Shown in pieces: positions 42,897 to 56,725 of a stretch of 64,000 nucleotides of DNA (within the stretch, counting starts at the first letter, position 1; each line of letters begins with the position of its first letter). This DNA is from Thamnaconus septentrionalis. Taxonomy: Eukaryota; Chordata; Actinopteri; Tetraodontiformes; Monacanthidae. Under the pieces are notes generated by a model, which was given only the letters and a program-made list of their open reading frames with translations, had not been told where the DNA came from and did not search any database. The DNA lies in the NCBI GenBank assembly GCA_009823395.1, contig CM020513.1, positions 20,380,001-20,444,000 of the forward strand, written 5' to 3'. The position numbers and the translations under genes are program-made.

Positions 42897-45800
42897 AGGG
42901 AAAACAGGTTTGTCTTGTCCCAGTTGAGATGGAAGAGAGTCCCGAGTCAAACATCTTTTTTTTTTTTTTTAAAGGGAAACACAAACCTTTCCATGGCTGG
43001 GGGTGGGTGGGTGGATGGGTGGTGGTTAATCCCACCCCTCGTTGGGCTCTCTGGCTGTCTTTGCCTGTGCATCCACCCCCCCACCCCCCTTGCACCAAGC
43101 AGGAAAAAATTTCAGAGACTTTGCATACATCTCCTGTCAACAGAGATGACATTTACATGGCGTCCCTACTTTTCTGCCGTGTGTCTGCACGGATGTGTTT
43201 TTTGCCAGCTGCAGGAATTGTACTGCGCCGTACTGCACTGATTCGGTGAGCCGGTTTAGATGCGGCCTCCAGTGAGGCACTCAGGGCGGCGACTGATCAG
43301 AATTTCCAGTTGATGGTGCACATGAACTAACGGTTTCTCAGGTAATGCACAAAGGTTTAAAAACCCAAGATGAATTCTGTCATCTCTCTGAAAATTCCGT
43401 TCTTGAAATCGTAAGGAACAAAAAAGATTGGGCGCATTAAAGAACAAATGAATGTGAATTTTAACAATGGAGGTCAAGAGGTGGAGCCCACGAACTGAGC
43501 CCCCTGGACATTCCAAAGTTGCTAATGATTTATTGCCCTGACTCTAAATGTGTCCTCTAGGTTAAGCAACTAAACAAATATAACATCGTTCTCTCTCTCT
43601 CTCTCTCTCTCTGAAGTCACACTATTCCCTGGGGCATAATTTAAATGCTATTGTTTTTGAATTGACTTACAAATGGCAACCAAATACCAACGCCGCAAAT
43701 GAAACGTTCCGCTGAGAGGCTTTCGTTTAAGCGAGGAGCGAAAAAAAACAAAATGGAAAAACAAGCACGAGCTAAAGGCCATCTGTGGAGTTGTGGCAGA
43801 TTTCTTTTTCCTATTGACGTGAACTTCAGCTGGTAGGCAGTAAAATAGGAGCAACCAGCACCCCCATGCTGGCATATCACGGTGTTGGGGAAAAAGCCAT
43901 AAAACGATATGTGATATCACAGAAACATAGATGTGGACATCAACAGGCGGTGTCTGTTTTCCACGTTTACTGCAAACAATCACTCCTAGCTGCACAGACT
44001 GTTATTTTATTTGTAAAAATAATAATCATATGGGTAATCATAAGTGATATTTTGGGTCGCCTTACAATTCCTGGACTGTGCCAGTGCTCTCAGTTGCCAA
44101 GGTAAATCAATTCAATTCTGACACCGTAGTAAACTCACCGCCTTTCATAGTCACTCTGATCGATGTGGAATAGTCAAGCAAGCAAAGCTTAACGCGACAC
44201 AGTGGTAAGGACAGCGCTTGTGGAGATGCGGCCGGGACTTAAATCTCTATCTAAATGAGGGTCCAGTGACACAATCACCGAGGTTGATGGACAGATAAGA
44301 AGAGACACTAATCTCCTGTTTACATTAGTTGTAATTGTACACTAGATGTTTGGTCCAAGGGAGGGGTATTTAGCTGCCCATTGTCTTGGTGATTGACTTT
44401 TTTTTTTTTTTTTTTTTTTTTTAGAGGTTCTCTACCTTTTGCACTTTCAGAATCATGAAGTAACTGTTGTCTAATTTGAAGATACTTTGGCTCAATGTTT
44501 TTATCTGATTTAAAACACTGGCTTTCAAAGCTTTCAAAAACTAAGTCAGGGAGGTCCATGTTCACTCCTCACTAGACTGTAGTCACAGGGTTGTGCCTTA
44601 CATCTCATAACAGGAACGGCACTAATAAATATGAACGTAGAGCCGTTTACATTGTTCGCTGTCGGTGCCTGTTGGTCCTCTTTTTCACACTTCTCAGTAA
44701 AAAGAAAAATTGGGGTAATACAGCAAAGGATCACATGACAGTATCATGTTAGCGTTGTCTTTTAAAAAAAAGAAAGAAAGAAAGAAAGAAAGGCCGTGTG
44801 TGCAATAGGAAACAATGAATGTTGTGTTTGCAGAACTGTTGTGAATCGCACTACCTGGAAAAAAAAACAATGCGAGTGATCCAAACACAGCAGGGCGTTT
44901 GTGAACGAGCGACTCCCATTCAAGCTGAGATCAGTGTGTTCCTGTTCATGCGCTTGCAGGTTTACAATCAAACACAAGTGATGTTTACACCGTCAACAAA
45001 TTGGACTGCTTTAAAAGAGGATGCTGAGACTTTCTGCTGGGCCACAAACTGCCCTTAACACCTCCACAGTTGTCGTCATAAATCCATGAGGCTGCCAATA
45101 GAGGATCTTTGATTCAAAACTTAAGTTCATGTGTTTCCATAACCAGTTTTTTTTAATTGCGATATTTAGGTTTTGCGCAATTGTAGGGGGTAACGGAAAC
45201 GCAGCGACACGTAAAACAGTCAATAGTAAAACACTGAATGAGCTTTCAGCTCGGATGATGCTAATATGCTATTATTGAAAGGAAAGTCTTGGGGGGGGGA
45301 AAAAGTCAACAGAAATCTTTGGTGGAAAGTGGAAGTTGGACAGAGTCCAGGCTCTTCAGCCAGTCGCTATCTTGTCCCCATCACCATCGCAATCACGCAT
45401 GTCCAGTTTGGCCACTGTCTCTCGTGATGTCTCACCTCAGTTACCTGACGAGACAAGTGTGGCGGGCCGTGCAGTCACATACATACCGACTGACACGGCC
45501 ATTTTCGAGCCCGGTTCAGTAGAGTTCATCATTATTTGGTTTATCTGTTGTTACCTTTGTCTTTTATTTATGTTTTTTTTTTTTTTCCAAGTGTGCGAAT
45601 GCTGCGACTTCAGGGCACACAGTGCAAAATGCAGGTTTTGCTGTGATTGGCTGAGAGTGCGGACAGGCAACCAAACACCAGGCCAAGTTAGCCTTTTTTT
45701 TTAACAGTCACATAAGGATTGGAATTAATTTTTTTTTGAAATTGCACTGTTACATGAAAGGGTAGAGTCAGTGGGAGAAAAGGGACATTTTTGTATTTGT

Positions 45801-48800
45801 TAATACAAAAATGTGGAGCACAACCACGTTTCTGTTCTTCCAACAGACAATTAAACATCTCTGGAGCCCTCGGAAGACCTGGGGTGGTCGCCGCTTGCAG
45901 ACCTCTTCAAGTCTCACAACAGAAAGTCGTGCTCTTCTAATCCGTGACCCACTCACGGGCGCGCCTTTGGCTTTCGCTGTGCTTTTCAGCCGTCTTGGTG
46001 TGGACAAACGTTAAGCGATCGAGGCTTCGTCCGTCGCCGGCGAGCACGTGGAAATCCATACGTTCAAACTGCAGCTCCTTTCTCCTTTGGGAACACACTT
46101 AACATGGAAATGGATTCCGCAGTATGTCCTGGAGAATGCAGCTCCAGCAGGCACATAGTGGCCGGATTGTTTAACTGAGTGGAATCACAATTTGAGCGCA
46201 CGTCATGAATGAACAACAGCGACACTATGGAGGAGCTCAGGGAGGAATGGCAGCAGCATGGACACCAGTCCAGGCTTCTTGGGAGTGCTGGGTAGAGACT
46301 TTAGAGGGGATGAGTCAATCCCAGTACAGGTGAAATTGAGAGGAGATTGCGGAGGAGGAGGAGGAGGAGGAGGAGGAGGAGGCATCATTGAACGTTGAGG
46401 TCGTGATGGTGGCTGCAGATATGGAGCTGTGGGTGGAATGCAGGAGGGCGAGTGGGTCACGCTGCTCCAGCGGTGGAATGTCAGACTTTCACCGTGCGTG
46501 GGTCCCTTTTTTCTCTTCAATGACCCAATTGTCTTTCATCCCAGGGCGAGAGGCGAGTGGAGAGTGAGTGGCGGTGGGGAGGGGCCGCGGCCACGGCCAC
46601 GGCCACTCGCAAGGCTTGCACAAAGTTCAACGTTAACTCTGTCAAAGTTTGTGTTGTAGTACTCGAGGTTGGTCTTGGTCTCAACGCTACTCTGTATGCG
46701 TCTCGGCCTCGACTCTGAGGCATTTTTTACTCTGTCTTGTCTCGGTCTTGGACTGGATGTTGCTGTTCAATTTAGAAGCAAACTTGAATTTAAAAAAGAT
46801 ACTGGTCATTTTGTTCAGTTTTTTGTTGTTATTTTTCTTTGATATTTACAGTCTCGGTCTCGTCTTGGTCTCGAACCCCAAATGTCTTGGTCTTGTCTCG
46901 ATCTCGATACTCTCTAGTCTTGATAATGTCTTGGTCTCGGCTGGTGGGGTCTTGACTACAGCACTAGTCTAAAGTCACCACGGACCCTTCACGTCCCCAA
47001 CCTGAGAGTCACTCGCCCGTTTAGCCGCCACGTTGTTTACCGCCGGTCGCCATGGAGGCTGCCGACATGGCAATAGGCGCTCAGGTGCGGGCCACAGGTG
47101 CTCCCACACCACCACCCACCCACCCATTACCGCAGCAACGCCTGGGAAGGAGAGTGAGAGAGAGAGAGAGAGAGCAGGGTGGATGGGAAGTTTCCTTCTT
47201 GTATGATTGGCGACTGGCCTTTCATTGGCTGGAGTGACAGAAAACAAATCAGTTAATCTGCAAACCTGTTTGCCTCGGCCACTAGGGCCGCGTGCCATTC
47301 ACAATCTTTAGACCATCTTGTACCTTGGTTTCGACATTGGTTCCAGAATGAAACTTTTCCTGATACCAGATACCACCAAAAATTGCCATTGCCATTACAG
47401 CACAAAACTTTTATTATCCTGTTCACTGCCGATTCGAATCAGGATTTCCTCCAACTCAAGTTTGTCGTATTCTTGGCCCCACAATATTATTAGTTGAGAA
47501 GAAAAAAATCAAAGAAAAAAAGTATTTCAGAACATTAAATATGTGACCTTTTTTTCGAGACAGCTCTTGTACTGACATGACGTGATAACCGTAGAAGGTA
47601 AGCGTTTTTGGCGCCCAGCAGGTGTTTTAAAGGAAGGTCAGATTTAATTATCGGACCATTCCAGTGAATAGGGAGGAAGAGGAGGAGGAGGAAGACCAAG
47701 AGGACATGGTGGTGGAGGAGGGGTGGCTGTGATTTTGTTGGCGTCCTGTAAAGATGCCTCGGGACTGTTTTCGTCGTTGGGTGGCGTTCTGTGGACAGGC
47801 GCTTTCGCCGACGCTGCGGACGGTGACGAAGCAGAAAGCAGTTTTGGTGAATTCCTGGAGTGAAACACCTCAGTGCCGGTGGGAGTCAGCTGATCGGGGA
47901 ACGCCTGGAATTCTCAGCAGAAACCAATCTTTGTGTGTGTCAGTGTGTGTGTCAGTGTGTGTGGCTGTGGCCTGCCGTGCCCCCGCTGTAGTATTTTACA
48001 GACTACTATAACTGCTCTGTAAATATGTCTTTTTACTGCCACTTCAGCCTTTACGGCCTCAATGTATGTGGCAACGACGCCACAATGTGGCGGCCAAACA
48101 TACTGTAGATGCATCACATTGCATCTGTTCATCTGAGCATCGTTGATGCCAAAATAGAATTGTTCGGATATCAGATCTCAAAAATACAAGACTTGTTGCG
48201 CGAGGTAACAGATCAGAGCCAAATGTTTCAAGCAGTTTTTTTGGCTGGTTTTGCGCAAATTTCCCCCCGAGGGCTCGGACTCATGTTTAAGTCCAATTTT
48301 CGCTCCGGGAGAAAACGCAAATACACACGTGCAAATGTATCTGTTAGCTTCAGTTTTATATTAAGCAGTTGTTTTTTTTATTTTCAGACTGTTTTTAAAA
48401 TGCAAAATGCGAATGCAAAGCTGAGGTTAAGTTGTCAGCCACTGATTAATAAATGCCCACTCAGATAGTAGATTGACACTTTTTTTTTATTGCCCCAGCA
48501 TGTGCTATAGCAAAATTTAATTTCCTGTAAAGCAGTGGTCCCCAACCTTTTTAGCACCACGGCCCGATTTAATGTGAGACAATATTTTCACGGACCGTCA
48601 TGAACGCGCGATCATTGACGGGGGGGGTTGGAAGAGAAGGAGATGGCGATCGACACTCGTGTTGCTCGCTAGCTCGCTAGCTTGTGGGTTTCATCTCGCG
48701 GTAACGTATCAGACGACCGAGACGAGCGCCTTTGCATGCGTCAAGAGTTGAGCGTTAGATGGACTTAACGGAGAGAATCCGTTTTTTTTTGTTTGTTTTT

Positions 48801-49147
48801 TTTTTCAAAATAAAATTATTCCGCGGCCCGATACCAAATGACCCACGGACCGGCACCGGTCCGCAGCCCGGTGGTTGGGGACCACGACTGTAAAGGATTA
48901 ATAAAGTACATCTAATCTAAGCAAATATGTGAGTAGATACAAAACCCATTCACGTCATGTGAGCTGGCGTGCAAACATATGGCTGCACTGTGCAGCTCGC
49001 ATGTAGAACAATAAGTGCGTCTGTCTAGCCTTGTTTGTCGCTGTGGTTATGAGGCCTTGAATTCAGTCTCTCCCATCTGTATGGTAACGCGACACCTTCC
49101 GCACAAGCTAGCTGGCTACACGGAGCCTCTGATTCTGGCAGCCCGAG

Positions 49148-49178
<31 letters not shown>

Positions 49179-49321
49179 CACATGCACGCGCACACACACA
49201 CACTGTCTCACACGCTCCACTGGATGGAAGGAGAGAGACGGAGTAGGAATCTTGAGTCCGGGTGAATCAGGTTTGACTGGTTCTTGGAATTGGAGTGAGC
49301 GTGTTTGTCTGCACGCATGCA

Positions 49322-49387
<66 letters not shown>

Positions 49388-52300
49388 ACTCATTCTTTCC
49401 TATTTTGGGGATTAATGGAGGAAGTTGCTCCTGGAGCACATCTTGAGGATTCCTCGATTTCACTCTCCAATAAGATGGCCGGGACTTTCTTGTCGTCCCG
49501 TTGCGAAGCCTCGGCCCGTCTTGCGTCGTCACTACTCGCTGGAAACGTTTGCATTCTCTTATCATGTGTTAAGTGAATGCGATGACAGAAGGGCGTGTCG
49601 TTTAGCTTGCGGGGCAAAAAAAAGACAATTTGTTGTTTGTCCAATTCAACTCGACTCGCAACCGCTTGCCAGCGCGAGGAGCTTCAAGGCAACCGAGGTG
49701 ACCGGAGTGTTTCACCTCAAACACGCAGGGAAACGTTTTGGAGTCCCGCAAAAATATGCTGAAATATTTTATCAACTGGATAAATGCACAGGATGCAGAA
49801 TAGAATAAGTGTAGCACGCAGCACTTTGACCAGCCTGTTGACAGTGATGATATCAGTGCTGAATCACAATTTCAGGAAAGAGAATTGAAAAGGACTTTAA
49901 GCCATAAACGTTTGTGGGCCCTTTTAAATGAGAAGATAAACTGCTCATTGACTGGCCCCCAGTGTTGTGTGTATAAGCAGTGAGGTCATTGTTTGACTGC
50001 GAGTTGATAAGAGTGAGAAAACCACGGTCGAAACTTTCCTCAGTTGGTTGAAGATTGACTCCCAGATGAGCCGAGGATTTGAAGTTTTGACCGTACGCTA
50101 AACGGATTGATTTTAAAGTTTGATTTTTATTATTTTGGTTTTACTATAGAAAGTAAAGTTTATTAAAGCCTTGCGCTCTCATGTTTGCCACGTTTTCCTG
50201 TGCGACCGATCGATGTCCTACACAAGTATTCCGACATCACGGATCGTGTTTGGTGTCGTTGAACTCTCCTCGGTGTTACTGAACTTCAGGCTGGCTGGAG
50301 CAGCGGCGCGCACGCTTGTCGGAAACAAAACTTTGATGTTGGTGCTGGGTTGACTGGGTCTTTGTAGAACAAACAAGATACCGTAAGGTAAAATGGGAAA
50401 AAGGGCTCCAGTACCAGTAGTTTTTCAGACATATCGATACAGAGGTATATCGCAAAAGTCTTCATGTAAACACTTTTTCAAATTTACACGTCAGCGGACG
50501 TGACGTGCGGGGTCACGCGACCAGTTCACTGCAAGTGAGAATGGCGCCTTATGTTTGGATGGAAGAGGAATCAAACAGAAAAATATCACAACCATTCTTG
50601 ACAGCAAACAACATTGAAATGCAGATTTATGTTAGGAATACTAAAGGGAAATGACGCCATGAGATTTCACACCATTCACTGGAAACACCTGAAAATAGCA
50701 ATTGTACTTTGTCGAAATTTTCGACACATCGCTTTTATTTTGCAAAAAAAAACTGTAATGGAAATGCAACTAGAGTTGCCTCCCAGCTATATCCATTGAT
50801 ATAGAAGAGTGAGGACCACTTGTACCTGCACTGACCAAATGGTTGCTCTCACCGGCTGCGTAACCTGAAACCAGAAGGGTTATGAAAACTCTGCAGCACA
50901 AAGGTCATTGGCAGAGTCGTTGCCTTTGATGCTCCATTGTGTTACCTCCACAGATAACAAAACACAACTGACCTGCACTATATGTAATATAGATTTTTTG
51001 TGTGTGTGTGTGTAAAAAAAAAAAGAAAAAAGAGAGATTAGACATTAAGGTTAAAGGATTATTTCGAGTTCGATAGTCATGATTCAGGATAACAATAATA
51101 TCTTTAAATCGTTGTTTGCCTGGGAAAACCATCGGAAGCTGTCACCGTCGGAGATGGTGCACAGCATGGACTTGGTTCAACATTTGTCTCAACACTTACT
51201 CAGTCTGGAGCTGCAATAAAATGAACCTGCTTAAACGGAAGAAATTATCGCATGCCATGTTATTCCAGTCATAATTATGTAGCAATTCCAGTCGTGATAA
51301 TATCTCAATAATATGATTTTCATTTGATATTAGTGTGCTTATATTTTACTAATTTTTATTTTAGAAAAAACCCCAATAATTTAATATTGTCATCACCATA
51401 ATTAATATTGTTATTAATTCTGAGCCAATCCCTGCACTCCACCCTCCCTCTTCCTCCGCCCCTCCTCCTCCTCCTCTGCAGCAGCAGCAGCAGCGGATGG
51501 AGGCTGACTAGTTTCTGTGTCAGGATGGTACCAGGCCACATCGCCGCCCTTCTCTTGCCGTCTCCTTTGTTTGTTGTCTGTCGTTCTTCCCCGTCACTCC
51601 TCCTTCTGGGTGAGGCCTCTCCTGATGTCAGCCTTGTTGACCCAAACCTCACCCCTGCCCTTTTCTGTCTTCCGACAAAATTTCTGGACAGTCTCTCCAC
51701 CTAATTGCCATGCAAACCTTTAAACGGCAGTCTAACAGTGGCCCGCTGTGCTGGGAATCACGTCTTGTTAAACCATTTAATGGTAATGAAAGCAAGTTTT
51801 GCCAGGTGATATCATGCATTTTCTCCCCAAAAGTTTTTGGAAACGTTGATTTCTCACAGGTAGATGGGAGAAATCACTGTTGTGAAAACACTTGCAAAAA
51901 AAAAAAAAAAAAAACGCATTCCAGGTTCTACCAGTCCTGGTTTCCCGGTCTGTACAGCCCAGCTTCTCAGAACCAAAGAAATTTAACCGGAATGTATAAA
52001 GATCCTCTATATGTAACTAGCCTTATGCCACAAGCTTACGTTCAACAATGCAAATAGCATGCAAAAAAATAAAATGTGCCGTTGTGAAGTTTACTTATAC
52101 ACAGATGCAGGTTTGATATGTTTTTGGAAAAGTCACTCTTTCAGAACTACAATTATTGTTATTTTTATCTTTTTATGAGATGGTATTTTTATTTTCAATT
52201 ATTTACAACATACATTTTCCCACCTCAAAACAACACAGAACCCTGGCCAATCAGAATCGTAAACTTAACAGGCTACTGACATAACTTCAGCAACCTGCGA

Positions 52301-55300
52301 CATATCTTGAAAAGGACTTTTCAGCCTGAAGATAACACATGCGATTGCAATAATCCCTTCAAAGCCCGTAGGAAACCTAGAGAAATACCCGCACGACCAA
52401 TACCTACTAATCCCATGTTTATTTTTCAGTCATGCGAGTCCGTGCCTACAGCGGCAGTACGAAAAAGTCCTAAGGCTGTTGCTGCATGTGGGCCGGCCTC
52501 ATTATTTACCCCCATCTCATCCCTTCCCTCTTCTCACGCTTTAATGATAAAACCTTGAGCCATGGGATTTTTGACGGCCATTCTTTCCATTGTCCGCTCC
52601 CTGCAGAGAGGCCGTGCGCTGTGCACAGTTTGCCTTATTTAATTATTATGCGGTTGACAATGCATATGCTGTGTGCGAAAGCGTTCACCTATTTGCTGCG
52701 ACATGAAGTGTGTGCGTGTTTGCGTTTTGCAAAAGCCGCCGAACAACGGAAAGCTTCATCATTGTTTGTGTCGAGAACAGCAAATACGCGCTGGGCGTGG
52801 CAGAGAATTGGAAGTGAAAAATGCAGCAAATATTGAATCACAGCCCATATTTATATATATATATATATATATTTGTCAGAATATAACCCAAAAGATGATT
52901 TGCAGTATTTTTTAAGTATTTTTTTTTTCAGCCTTTCAAATACCGCAGCGCTCTCAAAGCTCCGCAGCACAAAGTTAAGAACGGTGAGGTCCTAATGGCG
53001 ACAACAACTTTGCATTACTCACTGTGTCGCGTGAGGATGGTTTATGACTCTCGTGATCACAGAGGGTGTGTCGTCGTATCATTGCTCAAGATAAAACTTT
53101 TTCCGTTTAATTTATGGTCTTGAGTGGTTTTATCTTGCTGAGCACTGACGTGGACAGAGGGACAAATCCGGCAGACTGACTCACTCTTGTCTCCCTGCCA
53201 GAACACGTATCAGCATTAAAATCGTAGAATGCAGCACAATTATAATCTATTCTATACGTTCAAAAGTAGTTCAAGAATCTTCTGTCTCTTGTCTGTGGTC
53301 CTGACACCCATCCTGCAATAAGCCTCCTTGAAAATGAGGGGGAAGATTTACAGCTCAGTCACAACAGGAATGAATGGACCACACCAGATGGTGTTCACTT
53401 TCAAAATAAAACTTTCCTCCATAAATACTCAATAACATTTCTTCATTCATCTTCCAAGATGACAGAGTTCCCAGTGTCATCTAATTTAAAATACGCCTTG
53501 CTTTTTTTTTCTCTCTTTTTGAACAGCGTTTTGCAGTATTTATATAGTAAAATTTAGCTGATGTCTCAATAAAGTTATAATTGTAATTTTGACATCAGCG
53601 ATCAGTGAAAAATCGAATAAGCTTATTTAGTCTTCACTGAATAACTCATGTGTCTGACTCAAAGTCAGACCTTAATTGGAAGTGTTTTGGTGTAATTGTG
53701 GCTAAAGATGGTTGATCCGGTGGCGCCGGGTCACTTCCGACATGGGATGGCTCGTCTAAGAGGGAGGCGGGCAGGTTAATGGGGGGTATAACCTTGCCTC
53801 CGGCGGTGTTGAATTGCTACATGTGCTCATGCGCGGCTCTGAAACCATCCAGCTTATAAATATTTCACTTGACTGATGGGAACTTCACAGCCTGACAGCT
53901 CTGACTTCAGGAATCTATTATGTGCTGGACAAAGGGCTGGCAGATATTTAACTTGTGTTACCCTGAGTACTGAAGCGTTTGCATTATTGTCATTTTTTGC
54001 GTCATGATGGAGATATAAACTAGTTTCTCTTTTTGTATGAATCCAAATGGCACTTTTGCTTCTTTTCCTACCGTTATAGGAGTTCCCTCTTCATGTATTT
54101 GTTTTCGAGCTGGGTGCGGCATCACCGGGTCACTTGGGTGGCTGTTTCTATTGGGCAAGGGCAGAGGAGCAAATGTTTGATAAATGATCACACTTGACCC
54201 TCACCGCCTTGTAAAGTGTCTGATTTGTGGCCCATTGAGTTACATCTGCACCCGGCGTTGTGTTGTTTAAGTCTGAAACTGCCTGCTGGGGAAAAGCAGG
54301 AGGAGAGATGACCGCGTTCACTCAGTGGATGCTCAACATTAAAACAATGTTGCCAGTTTGCGCTCTTGTTATGATCAGATTACAGCCATCCTAGAGACGT
54401 GCTTCTTACCGTTTCATTTCCACACGCGGGTCTCTTGTCCTGTGTTACTCTGTGTGTACTTTTCCTTTTTAACTCCGAGTTGTTTCAACCACCTCATAGT
54501 GGACTGTGGACCATGTATGTGGCCTGGGACATGGTTGAAAATCAGTAACTGATGAGTAAAAATCATTATAACAGCCCGTCACTTGGGTGTTTGTTTGGCA
54601 TTGGCTGTGGAATGACATGGAACGGTGACTGGAACCTTGGCTCTTGCCCACCACACCACACCCCACCCCACCTCAGCTCACGTCACCCCACCGCACCTCC
54701 CAGTGATCAAAAGTTGAGGTTGATATGGAATTTGAGAGCAACCTTTAAATGCAAAGTGTGGTGATGAAGCTGATTGAAAGATCTGGCAAATGGAAGAGCA
54801 GCAGCAGCAGGAACCTAATGACTGCATTTAAAATCCTCATCGCTTCTCCCTTTACTTCCTCGGTTACTCACTCACTTTGCTTACTTGTTGTTTTTCCTCA
54901 GACACTGAGGGAGAGGAGGGCTCCCAGTGAACAGACAAAACCACAAACGGCCAAAAGCACAACAGAGACGAAGCTGAAAGGAGGAGGAGGATGACGACGA
55001 CTCTCCAGCCAAGCTCTGCAGCTCTGTGGACTTAGACAAGGTGCGTGCATGTGTGCATGTGTGCATGTGTGCATGTGTGCATGTGTGCATTGCGGTGGCT
55101 TCAGCAGCAGAGGAGTGACTGGCCATCAGGTTATTCACCCTGCCGGATCTCAAACGCATCCCCCGTGCCCCTCGAGTCACACATGGAAAACACAGCCGCG
55201 TGTTTCACTGGCAAAAAATATATATTTTGTTTTTGTCTTTCCTCTTATTTAGAATTTAGGCTAAAATTTGAGCCGTCAGTCGTCACTGTTAGCATTGAGT

Positions 55301-56684
55301 CGCGTCTGTTTGCTGTCAAATCGGCTCATACAGGAAAAAGATTTTTTTTCTAATTTGAAAACAGTTTTTTTTATACTCAACATACATAGAAACTTGGAAG
55401 TACTTTTATTTGAACTTTTCACTGCCACTTGAACCAGACAGCTGTAGCTCCTCTAGCCATCCAACAGGTGCGAGCGTGCGCAGTTACTTCCAGTGCAATT
55501 TCTGAACTCGCAATCCTCAGATACAGCTGTGTGGAAGGATCTACGCTGCCTGCATCCAGTCGCCTTCTGCTTATCTTCTTCTTCCTTCTTGCTCCCCGAG
55601 AAGACGATGAAGAAGAGAGAAGAATCGTCGTCGCTTTTTTTTGGTCACAAATCAAAGAAATCTGGCTGCTTGTGGAATCCATGCAGTTCTATGACCGATT
55701 GAAAACGATTATTCGAGGGTGTCAACATGGACGAGTAAAATCCCCTGAACTGAAATCTTTCACTCTTGTCACACAGAGAGCCACCAATACAATACAATAC
55801 AATACAATACAATTACCTATTGTTGTCAAAATGAGTCAAAGACTGGACGCTTAAAGCCACCAGATATGTCAATCACAGCCCCAACACCATTATTGTGTGC
55901 ATATCTAATGTCGTCGCAGCCCAGTCTTTATCATGTCTCCCTAACAAGCTCGTACAACAAGACACGTTCGTCCATTGTGCGCGTGCAGATGCGACGGAGG
56001 AAACTGTGTTTTCCATAACATCCTCTGCAATGCACAGCGATGATGGTTGCAACCGGCCCACCTCGTTCACCCTGTTGCCACGCACCAGTCCAGCGAGTGA
56101 GACGCACCGCAACTGAGTGTCGTCTCTGGAGTCCCCAGGACTCGAAGCAGCTACGTGGAAGTGTTCTCCGCCCTTTGCAACGTTGTAAACCTGGTGATTT
56201 TAATCCCCACAGCCCAGCCGTCATTCTGACTGCTTGTTTTTATACCAGTATACCATAAAAAGACAGTTTTTTTTTTATTGCCGCTTGTGAGAAATAAAAT
56301 TGTTTTGCAGAGGCAGCTGACATGGGGACAAGGAGATAAAGAGTCAGGGTGAAATGTACACGCTGCTCATCCAAGAGAAGTCGAGAGCCTGTAGGAATGG
56401 GGGACCAGGAAGGTTTTAAGGCTCAAGCTGCCCATCGAGGGGAAATCCAAAGGGAGACAATAAGAGGCGGGGATCGGGAAGAGCAGGAAGCACTTTGGGT
56501 TGTGAAAGGCGGCGTGTGTTTGGGCTGAGCTCTCTCTCCACTGTGGACACACAGGGAGTGTCATTGAATCAGACGAAATAGTGACGGCTCCACTCAGTGA
56601 GAAAAATAGGTCATGTTTACTCAGTTCTTTGTAGTTACTCAAACCTCCCACAGTGCAAAGACATGCAGGAAAGATAGACAGGTG

Positions 56685-56725
<41 letters not shown>

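Larger units (their letters stand above)
42292..54901 (+). other. fa2h: fa2h intron 1, repeat-rich
   Basis: This large intron holds microsatellites ((GAA)n 42709-42755, (GT)n 42851-42893, (CA)n 49147-49175 and 49323-49384), several DNA-transposon copies, a perfect hairpin at 42632-42670 and some open minus-strand exon-like segments (46203-46520, 47644-47901, 49390-49540). No recognised protein family is encoded in it. Confidence 0.6.

Noticed and set aside
49390..49540. Open minus-strand segment ([17 protein letters not shown]...)
   Set aside because: It is open in two frames, next to a CA repeat, and has no partner exon found. It is kept only as a remark in the intron 1 entry.
55873..56224. 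[13 protein letters not shown] peptide as a MADF/Harbinger-type transposase start
   Set aside because: It stops after about 14 codons, and only a vague resemblance to MADF starts is visible. This is too little to call.
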